Source: an uncultured Coriobacteriales bacterium
GTDB lineage: Bacteria > Actinomycetota > Coriobacteriia > Coriobacteriales > Atopobiaceae
Assembly: GCA_947305035.1 (NCBI GenBank)
Contig: CAMZCV010000018.1
Coordinates: forward strand, 1-10,944
DNA length: 10,944 nucleotides
Direction: 5' to 3'
Positions 1 to 4,110 of this stretch are shown here, piece after piece (positions within the stretch are counted from its first letter, which is position 1; the number at the start of each line of letters is the position of its first letter). The notes under the pieces are model-generated. The model made no database searches, was not told the DNA's origin, and saw only the letters and a list, made by a program, of their open reading frames with translations. Both the position numbers and the translations under genes were made by a program.

Positions 1-207
1 TGCGTGATTGACGCGACGATATCCGCTGGCATCGAGCTGGGCTATCCCGCGCCCGTGCTTGCGAGCGTATGCTCGTACATCTGCTTGATGGAGATTGCGA
101 GCTTGCTGGAGACGTTCGGCAAGCTCAACCCGCAATTCCGCGACAGTCCGCTGTATCAACTGCTGTCTGCGGCACACGTGATGCACGAGAGCGAGGTAAC
201 AGGATGA
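1..207 (+). CDS. Phage holin, C-terminal part (5' end outside window)
   Basis: The reading frame is open from the first base, so this is the end of a gene that begins upstream; the GTG at 4 is probably internal. The visible 68 residues begin with a hydrophobic, small-residue stretch (ATISAGIELGYPAPVLASVC) and continue with YICLMEIASLLETFGKLN. That pattern of an aromatic-hydrophobic segment, then E, then S-x-L-E and G-K-L, resembles the last membrane segment and tail of the phage holin 4/toxin-secretion holin family. Holins form inner-membrane lesions that let the endolysin reach peptidoglycan. The context supports this: the endolysin starts at 204, overlapping the TGA stop of this gene (ATGATGA), a normal holin-endolysin arrangement. 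The family call rests on a short fragment, so another small membrane protein of the lysis cassette remains possible. Confidence 0.6.
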   Translation, partial: CVIDATISAGIELGYPAPVLASVCSYICLMEIASLLETFGKLNPQFRDSPLYQLLSAAHVMHESEVTG

Positions 208-974
208 TGACCGGCAAACAGGCGGCACAGCTCGCGGCGAGTTACATCGGCAGCGGGCCATCCACCTTCTATGCATACTATTCGCGCAACGTCTCGGAGT
301 TCCGCAGCGGCAATTGGTGCGCGTGCTTTGCGTCATGCATCGTCATGATGGCTGGTGCGACGTGCGCGGGACTACCTGGCGTCTACTGCCCGTCTATGCG
401 TAACGCGGGCGTGGATGCGGGCAAGGCCGTGAGCGTTGCCAACGCCAAGGCGGGCGATATCGTCTACTTCAACTGGGACTCCAACAGCCGCGCCGACCAC
501 GTTGGCATCTGTGAGTCGGTCAACGCGGGCTCGCGCACGATCACGACAATCGACGGCAACGTGAGCAAGCAAGTCGGGCGCAGAACCCGCACGTGGGGCG
601 AGGTCATGACCGTCATCCGACCGACCTACAAGGCAGAGTCGGTGGTGGAGTCGGCGAAGCTGCTCGTTGACGGCGTGCGCGGCAAGCTCACCATCTCGGC
701 GCTCCAACGCTCGCTCGCCAAGAAGGGCTACTACAGCGCAGCGGTGGATGGCGTGTTCGGCGCGAAGACCGCGACCGCGTTGCAGAAGTACCTCGCCAAG
801 CTCGGCTACTATACGCGGGCGGTGGATGGCGATTTCGGCTACTACAGCGTCGTTGCGCTGCAGAACTGGCTGCAACATTTGGGCTACTACCCGCTGAAAT
901 ACCTCATTGACGGCAGTTGGGGCAAGTACACGACCCAAGGCTTGCAGCAAGCGCTCAACGCGAACAAGTTCTGA
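204..974 (+). CDS. Endolysin: CHAP domain plus four C-terminal VDG-type repeats
   Basis: This is a predicted phage lysin of 256 residues that cleaves host peptidoglycan. Residues ~1-140 form a CHAP (cysteine/histidine amidohydrolase-peptidase) domain. C39 in the WCACFAS segment is the likely nucleophile, H99 in ADHVG the likely base, and TIDGN at 115-119 the usual third element. Residues ~155-256 hold four copies of a roughly 26-residue unit starting (V/I)DG-x-(F/W/R)-G, followed by ALQ and usually GYY (about 155, 181, 207 and 235). These look like peptidoglycan_binding_1-type wall-binding repeats. No signal peptide is seen, which fits release through the holin just upstream. ATG at 204 and ATG at 207 are both possible starts; the first overlaps the holin stop. 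A longer frame opens at 69 but lies inside the holin gene. Amidase versus endopeptidase specificity cannot be decided from sequence alone. Confidence 0.88.
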   Translation: MMTGKQAAQLAASYIGSGPSTFYAYYSRNVSEFRSGNWCACFASCIVMMAGATCAGLPGVYCPSMRNAGVDAGKAVSVANAKAGDIVYFNWDSNSRADHVGICESVNAGSRTITTIDGNVSKQVGRRTRTWGEVMTVIRPTYKAESVVESAKLLVDGVRGKLTISALQRSLAKKGYYSAAVDGVFGAKTATALQKYLAKLGYYTRAVDGDFGYYSVVALQNWLQHLGYYPLKYLIDGSWGKYTTQGLQQALNANKF

Positions 975-1064
975 TGCATCGCCGCGTGCAATGCCAACCG
1001 CCAAGCGCCCACTCCACTGCGCCCTTTCCTCTCCTTCCCTGCCAGACATAGCACGCGGCTTTGC

Positions 1065-1102
1065 AGCCCCCTCCATCGGTTCGTCGGTGGAGGGGGCTTT
1101 TT
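1065..1102 (+). terminator. Intrinsic terminator after the lysis genes
   Basis: An 11-bp perfect stem is formed by AGCCCCCTCCA (1065-1075) and TGGAGGGGGCT (1088-1098). It extends inward through a G-T wobble and further pairs to a TTCG tetraloop, and ends in a run of five T residues (1098-1102). The stop of the endolysin lies 91 bases upstream. This is a textbook Rho-independent terminator ending the rightward late/lysis transcript. On the minus strand no T-run follows the stem, so it should not stop the leftward integrase transcript efficiently. Confidence 0.92.
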
Positions 1103-1103
1103 G

Positions 1104-1282
1104 TGTCCCAAGCGCGTCCCAAATCGCGTTTTTGGGACGCGGATTCTGCGGGGTCGCTGGACAAAACCGCACGTCAAGGCACTAGTGGACACGTCTCGGC
1201 ACACTTGCTGTCTATCGGACGGATAGTAAGTAAAACTCATTTACCAGCGGAAACGCGGAAATTGCGTCCCTAAATGTCCCAA
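1104..1282. other. Candidate attP region with integrase-binding-type repeats
   Basis: The ~295 bases between the endolysin and the integrase hold no convincing gene. Beyond the terminator they contain five copies of an octamer (T/C)GTCCCAA. Two direct copies lie at 1104-1111 and 1115-1122 (11 bp apart), one inverted copy at 1132-1139, and two direct copies at 1265-1272 (ending TA) and 1275-1282 (10 bp apart). The last pair overlaps the 3' end of the integrase gene. Paired copies about one helical turn apart on both sides of a ~125-bp interval resemble the P and P' arm-type sites of tyrosine-integrase attP regions. The site lies where temperate phages usually keep attP, next to int and after lysis. 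No tRNA-like core was recognised, so the crossover core is not assigned. The role is inference; the repeats are directly visible. Confidence 0.55.
1113..1141. repeat. Perfect 11-bp inverted repeat, 7-base spacer
   Basis: CGCGTCCCAAA (1113-1123) and TTTGGGACGCG (1131-1141) are exact reverse complements, separated by TCGCGTT. The 11-7-11 geometry matches a tyrosine-recombinase core site. The arms also include two of the GTCCCAA repeats of the candidate attP. No T-run follows it on either strand, so it is unlikely to be an intrinsic terminator. Confidence 0.75.
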
Positions 1283-2388
1283 CTTGCATCGAACGGGTGC
1301 GCGGCGTATGCCTTTGACACCACCGCCGCGAACTCGGTTGCGCTCGGTCGGTCGTAGTGCCGACCAGTGACACCCTCGCCAACGTGACCCATCAGCGGCT
1401 CGATGTAGTACGGCTGCACTTCGAGCGTCCAGCGCATGTACGTCTGCCAAGAGTTCCGCAAGTTTCTAATCGGGTGGTGCTCGATTTTGCCGCGCATGTC
1501 TGACCATGCTCGCGCAAGTCTCCATTGCGGGACGTTCGACCCCGTTCCGTCAGTGGTGAGCCAGCCGTCACTGGCGGCTGCAATCTCTAACAGCCGTCTC
1601 CCAACCTTGCCGGGGATGACAACGCTGCGATAGCTCCACTTGTTCTTTAGCCGCTCGGAGACGGTGCCGTTGTGGACTACTTGACGCTCGATGCGCACGA
1701 CCGCGCAGCCGTCAATCTCGGTCACATCCTCGACGCGAGCGCCAAGCGACTCGCCGACGCGACAGCCGCCGAAAGCCATGAGGATGAACGCTGGCTCCCA
1801 CCACTCGCCGTGGACGTGCTTCCAGACCTCGCCGAGCTGTTCCAGCGACCAAATGCCGTCATCGTCCCGCTCTATGGTTGACGTTGACGGGTACAGATAC
1901 TTGACGTTCATGGGGTTTGCGGGGATGAACTCATATCGCACGGCGTATTCCATGACCATGCGCAGAACGATCACGGCGGTTCTCGACTGTCCCGCGCCCA
2001 TCGATGAAATCCATTGCTGCACCGCCAGCGGGCGCACCTGGTCTACTGACGTGGATGCCCAGCGCGGCTCGATGTGCGTGTTCCATGCGCTGCGATACTG
2101 CATGAGCGTTCGTTTCGATGCGTCACCCTCCGCGACGCGGCGCTCCACGTCTGGCAGATACCATCGCTCCCAGCATTGCCCGACGGTCGGCACGGGGGCA
2201 TCCTGCGAGTGCTCCACGCGCAGCGCGGCGAGGGCATCGCCCGCGTCTTTTCTCGTGCCGTAGACGGTCTTGGAGCGGCGCTTGTATCCGTCCGCGCCGT
2301 TCGCCCAGTAGCGGAGTCTCCACTTGTTTGCGCTGACTTTGGTGATGGTTCCCCAGTCGGCGCGTTGCTTTTTGCGTGCCACGATCAT
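1270..2388 (-). CDS. int: Phage integrase, tyrosine recombinase family
   Basis: This 372-residue protein should catalyse site-specific integration and excision of the phage. Residues ~12-60 form an AP2-like/arm-binding N-terminal domain (W-R-L-R-Y-W, then K-T-V-Y-G-T-R-K-D-A). Residues ~65-165 form the SAM-like core-binding domain, and ~178-360 the catalytic domain. Visible active-site residues are R210 in GGCRVGES, K250 in LKNKWSYRSVVIP, R311 in LRNSWQT, H335 in LMGH and the nucleophile Y345 in RHYDRP. In the usual HxLRH box this protein reads RNLRN, with a nearby HHPIR just before; such LRNSWQT-type boxes are, to my knowledge, common in coriobacterial and related integrases. The ATG overlaps the repressor stop (ATGA) with a weak GGTGGTG upstream, so translation is probably coupled and expression tied to the repressor. 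The 3' end runs into the candidate attP. Confidence 0.95.
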   Translation of the reverse strand: MIVARKKQRADWGTITKVSANKWRLRYWANGADGYKRRSKTVYGTRKDAGDALAALRVEHSQDAPVPTVGQCWERWYLPDVERRVAEGDASKRTLMQYRSAWNTHIEPRWASTSVDQVRPLAVQQWISSMGAGQSRTAVIVLRMVMEYAVRYEFIPANPMNVKYLYPSTSTIERDDDGIWSLEQLGEVWKHVHGEWWEPAFILMAFGGCRVGESLGARVEDVTEIDGCAVVRIERQVVHNGTVSERLKNKWSYRSVVIPGKVGRRLLEIAAASDGWLTTDGTGSNVPQWRLARAWSDMRGKIEHHPIRNLRNSWQTYMRWTLEVQPYYIEPLMGHVGEGVTGRHYDRPSATEFAAVVSKAYAAHPFDASWDI

Positions 2389-2717
2389 TCACCACCGAAC
2401 ATAGACGCCGTTGTCTCGGCAACTCCCATCATGTAGCGGCGTCCGTCTGGCGTGCATCGGCGATAAAGCCCGATTAGCTTGCGCTCGTCTTCGCTTAGAT
2501 TCATCTCCGAGCTGTACTCGATGGATGCAAACGAGCTACCTAACAGTTCGTCTGTGCTCACAGAGTAGAGGTCAGCAAGCTGAATTATTGCATCGATGGA
2601 TGGCTCGTTGATTCCCTGCTCCCATCTGCGAAGTGTCCCTAGTGGGATGCCGCTCTTCTTCGCTGCTTGCGATTGCGTGAGTCCCGCGCGTTTCCGTGCG
2701 TCTTTGATGGTGGTCAT
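2385..2717 (-). CDS. XRE-family phage repressor (CI-like, no peptidase domain)
   Basis: This is a 110-residue DNA-binding protein and the likely immunity repressor. Residues 4-58 are an XRE/Cro-CI helix-turn-helix domain: KDARKRAGLTQSQAAKKSGI, then TLRRWEQGINEPS and a third helical part ending STDELLG. The rest (LSEDERKLIGLYRRCTPDGRRYMM) is a short helical tail seen in many small phage repressors and likely dimerises. There is no S24/LexA-type peptidase domain, so RecA-stimulated self-cleavage is not expected. Induction would need another trigger, for example the Cro-like protein, an antirepressor or host signalling. The ATG at 2717 is chosen because an excellent AAAGGAGGG lies just upstream; a longer frame to 2753 would put its start before that site. 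The gene faces the Cro-like gene across the operators and overlaps int downstream, so the two form a leftward lysogeny operon. Confidence 0.9.
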   Translation of the reverse strand: MTTIKDARKRAGLTQSQAAKKSGIPLGTLRRWEQGINEPSIDAIIQLADLYSVSTDELLGSSFASIEYSSEMNLSEDERKLIGLYRRCTPDGRRYMMGVAETTASMFGGE

Positions 2718-2742
2718 AATCCCTCCTTTCGTGGATATCCAT

Positions 2743-2748
2743 ATTGTA
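2743..2748 (-). promoter_or_regulatory. -10 element of leftward repressor promoter
   Basis: Read on the minus strand this is TACAAT, preceded by TGGG. It lies about 25 bases upstream of the repressor ATG, leaving room for the AAAGGAGGG site. No good -35 hexamer is visible at 17 bases; the operator at 2754-2772 occupies that place. This suggests a promoter dependent on, or controlled by, the bound repressor. Confidence 0.5.
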
Positions 2749-2753
2749 CCCAC

Positions 2754-2772
2754 CTACTCGAAAAACGATTAG
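2754..2772. promoter_or_regulatory. Operator O1 (leftmost palindrome)
   Basis: CTACTCG-AAAAA-CGATTAG: two 7-bp arms around a 5-base A-rich centre, with one mismatch between arms. It shares the CG-(A/G)AAAA-CG core with the sites centred at 2805 and 2838. It sits directly upstream of the -10 of the repressor gene, so binding here could repress or activate the repressor promoter. Confidence 0.7.
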
Positions 2773-2789
2773 TAAGTTTCGATTTTCGC

Positions 2790-2817
2790 TTGACAGCAAT
2801 CGGAAAACGATTATAGT
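2790..2817 (+). promoter_or_regulatory. Rightward early promoter (PR-like)
   Basis: TTGACA (2790-2795) and TATAGT (2812-2817) are separated by 16 bases, close to the sigma-70 consensus. The operator at 2798-2812 fills the spacer, so repressor binding would block RNA polymerase. Expected transcription start is about 2824, giving a leader of ~145 bases before the Cro-like gene. This should drive the whole rightward early operon. Confidence 0.8.
2798..2812. promoter_or_regulatory. Operator O2 inside the rightward promoter
   Basis: AATCG-GAAAA-CGATT, a perfect 5-bp-arm palindrome with the same 5-base GAAAA centre as O3. It lies between the -35 and -10 of the rightward promoter, the position expected for direct repression. 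Confidence 0.75.
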
Positions 2818-2828
2818 AAGCATTGTTG

Positions 2829-2847
2829 GTACTCGGAAAACGAGTAC
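2829..2847. promoter_or_regulatory. Operator O3, perfect 19-bp palindrome
   Basis: GTACTCG-GAAAA-CGAGTAC has perfect 7-bp arms around GAAAA and is the best-formed of the three related sites. It lies just downstream of the predicted start of the rightward transcript. Centres of the three sites are at about 2763, 2805 and 2838, that is 42 and 33 bp apart. It is a likely binding site of the XRE repressor and/or the Cro-like protein. Confidence 0.8.
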
Positions 2848-2850
2848 TAC

Positions 2851-2940
2851 GAACATTGAAAACTGCAAAGCTCTTGCCCGTTCTCGTGCAGAAAGAATGG
2901 GCAGAAGTATCGGCCTAGGCCATGCGGATGCGTCCGCATG
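2851..2940 (+). promoter_or_regulatory. Structured leader of the early transcript
   Basis: The leader holds four elements in order. First, a GAACATTGAAAACTG segment (2851-2865) that resembles the boxA-containing leaders of Firmicutes/Actinomycetota rRNA operons. Second, a stem-loop TGCCCGTTC (2875-2883)/GAATGGGCA (2895-2903) with one G-T pair. Third, the palindrome GGCCTAGGCC (2912-2921). Fourth, a hairpin CATGCGGA/TCCGCATG with a TGCG loop (2921-2940). None is followed by a T-run. Order and position recall a nut-type antitermination site, but this is inference; the stems could simply shape the 5' end of the mRNA. Confidence 0.4.
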
Positions 2941-2968
2941 TGCGCGGTATTCGATTAGGAGGTGCAAT

Positions 2969-3190
2969 TTGATTAGTAACCTGCGTGGCGAGCGATGCCG
3001 TCAAGGAATGTCGCAAGAAGAGCTTGCGGCAAAACTCGGCGTGTCTCCCGCATCCGTCCGTCTGTGGGAGCAGGGCGCGGCTAAACCGTCTGCGTCCAAT
3101 CTGCTCGTAATGTCTGACCATTTCGGATGCAGCGTTGACTATCTGCTCGGACGCACCGACGAGCGCAAGGGCGTATTCACGTCCATCTAA
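2969..3190 (+). CDS. Cro-like XRE-family regulator (TTG start)
   Basis: This is a small (73-residue) helix-turn-helix protein, the first gene of the rightward operon and facing the repressor across the operators. Residues ~5-62 are an XRE domain: LRGERCRQGMSQEELAAKLG, then V-S-P-A-S-V-R-L-W-E-Q-G-A-A-K-P-S, then SVDYLLGRTDE. The start is taken as TTG at 2969 because a perfect AGGAGGT (2957-2963) ends five bases before it. The frame stays open upstream to 2744 but that part runs across the promoter, operators and leader hairpins and is not credible as protein. By position it should act like lambda Cro, competing with the repressor at the same operators and favouring lytic growth. It could also be a second repressor; sequence alone does not decide. 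Confidence 0.85.
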   Translation: MISNLRGERCRQGMSQEELAAKLGVSPASVRLWEQGAAKPSASNLLVMSDHFGCSVDYLLGRTDERKGVFTSI

Positions 3191-3223
3191 TCATTCAACA
3201 GGTTTTCGACACCACCGACGCAT

Positions 3224-3269
3224 GCCACGCGGCTCGGCTCGCTTCCGCTCCTTCCACGCGCGGCTTTTT
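3224..3269 (+). terminator. Possible terminator/attenuator after the Cro-like gene
   Basis: GCCACGCG (3224-3231) can pair with CGCGCGGC (3257-3264), with one A-C mismatch, and TTTTT follows (3265-3269). The loop is long (25 bases), so it is weaker than the terminator at 1065. It starts 33 bases after the stop of the Cro-like gene, the place where lambda has tR1. Confidence 0.45.
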
Positions 3270-3318
3270 GCCTGCTGTTCTCCGCGCGGCGGTCGCAAGG
3301 TAGGTAATCCACGAATCC

Positions 3319-3339
3319 AGTGGATAGCGGGTATCCACT
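3319..3339. repeat. 8-bp perfect inverted repeat before the excisionase-like gene
   Basis: AGTGGATA (3319-3326) and TATCCACT (3332-3339) are exact reverse complements, five bases apart. Another ATCCAC occurs at 3307-3312. The repeat lies in the 217-base gap between the Cro-like gene and the HTH_17 gene, which otherwise holds only the terminator-like hairpin and no gene I can support. It could be a protein-binding site. Confidence 0.45.
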
Positions 3340-3407
3340 CTGTTCCCCGCCACGGCTATCTGACCGAGCCGTGCCACATGGCGTGCGTTGGCGAGATTGG
3401 AGGTCAT

Positions 3408-3653
3408 ATGCGCTGCTTGACGCTGCGTGAGGCAGCGCGAGAGACAGGCATTTCGTACAAGACGATGCTCGAAGCCGTGCGCGGCGGCGAGCTGAAAGCG
3501 TTCATCCCGTGCGGACTGACGCGAAAGCGGTTCGTTCGTGATAACGAGGTTGAGCGCTGGTTGCAACAGATGGAGAAAGGCGCTCCGTCACAGGTCGTGG
3601 CAGACGGACGGAACGCCAGGATAAGCCCCGATGGGGCATTAAGGAGAGTATAG
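3408..3653 (+). CDS. Excisionase/HTH_17 family DNA-binding protein
   Basis: An 81-residue protein with a winged-helix MerR/excisionase-type (HTH_17) domain at residues 1-54. The LTLREAARETGISYKTMLEAV helix-turn-helix is followed by a wing (GGELKAFIPCGLTRKRFVRDNEV) and then the VERWLQQ helix. The remaining tail is polar and not recognised. Proteins of this kind act as recombination directionality factors (Xis), bending attachment-site DNA, or as small transcription regulators. Placement as an early gene after the Cro-like gene, in a phage with a tyrosine integrase, suits a Xis role. The ATG at 3408 is supported by GGAGGT at 3399-3404; the frame is open further upstream (to 3135) but overlaps the Cro-like gene and lacks a ribosome site. 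Xis versus regulator is not resolved by sequence. Confidence 0.75.
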   Translation: MRCLTLREAARETGISYKTMLEAVRGGELKAFIPCGLTRKRFVRDNEVERWLQQMEKGAPSQVVADGRNARISPDGALRRV

Positions 3654-3654
3654 C

Positions 3655-3798
3655 ATGCGAGAGTTCATGTCCCGCATCGTCTACTGGTCATCATTCACAG
3701 ACCAGCCCGTGACGGTCGGCGAGGTCGTGCGCTTCATTCCGTGGGGCGTGTTCGCGTTCATGTTCCTGTGGCTCATGTGCGCGTGGGCGGCGATGTAG
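3655..3798 (+). CDS. Small single-span membrane protein (47 residues)
   Basis: This is a 47-residue frame starting at ATG 3655, with AAGGAGAG (3641-3648) at a good distance and the previous gene's TAG two bases away. Its stop is directly followed by the ATG of the next gene at 3799. The first 25 residues are polar (MREFMSRIVYWSSF..). Residues 26-47 (RFIPWGVFAFMFLWLMCAWA..) form one clear transmembrane helix, rich in Phe, Trp and Met, with an Arg at the cytoplasmic-looking edge. I do not recognise a family. Tight packing and a good ribosome site argue that it is real. Small early membrane proteins of temperate phages often concern superinfection exclusion or membrane remodelling, but nothing here shows a specific role. 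Confidence 0.7.
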   Translation: MREFMSRIVYWSSFTDQPVTVGEVVRFIPWGVFAFMFLWLMCAWAAM

Positions 3799-4110
3799 AT
3801 GCGCACGGACAAAGCCGTTGACCGCAACTACACGCCTAACCCCGCGTGGGATGCGGGCGGCGCTGGCGTCATCCAGTTCGGCGAGTACACCAAGACCGTT
3901 CCCGACATGGCATCGAGCAGACCGCCGCGCGTGCTGGTTCGCAGCGTGACCGACCATGAGCTGTGGCGCTCCACGTGGAGGGGCAAGCGGTTCTCGGAGT
4001 ATTACGACTGTGTGGGACGCAGCTCGTGGTACCTCGGCAAGTTCCAGAGCGACGAAACCGCGATCGTGGCGTGGGAGACGCATCTAAGGCAGAGGGGAGT
4101 GATTAAGTGA
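3799..4110 (+). CDS. Hypothetical phage protein (103 residues)
   Basis: I do not recognise this gene. It begins immediately after the stop of the membrane microprotein and ends in a GTGA overlap with the helicase-methyltransferase gene. It is therefore translated as part of the early operon, without a strong ribosome site of its own. The protein is soluble and mixed in charge, with a basic, aromatic-rich second half. The segment LVRSVTDHELWRSTWRGKRF is followed by S-E-Y-Y-D-C-V-G-R-S-S-W-Y-L-G-K-F and ends in a helix (TAIVAWETHLRQR). It has one cysteine and no membrane segment. The W/R/Y-rich part could bind nucleic acid, but no motif proves this. Confidence 0.7.
   Translation: MRTDKAVDRNYTPNPAWDAGGAGVIQFGEYTKTVPDMASSRPPRVLVRSVTDHELWRSTWRGKRFSEYYDCVGRSSWYLGKFQSDETAIVAWETHLRQRGVIK

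Noticed and set aside
372..1172. Minus-strand open frame (266 codons) covering the endolysin and the terminator
   Set aside because: It crosses a strong terminator hairpin and opposes a motif-rich CHAP endolysin; composition is that of an antisense shadow.
1142..1264. tRNA-like 3' end as an att core
   Set aside because: No T-arm (GGTTCGAAT-like) or acceptor pairing could be found; no tRNA-derived core is claimed.
2744..2968. Upstream extension of the Cro-like reading frame by 75 codons
   Set aside because: Would translate through the promoter, operators and leader hairpins; the AGGAGGT before TTG at 2969 marks the real start.
3135..3407. Upstream extension of the HTH_17 protein by 91 codons
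   Set aside because: Overlaps the Cro-like gene in another frame and crosses a terminator-like hairpin; GGAGGT sits right before ATG 3408.
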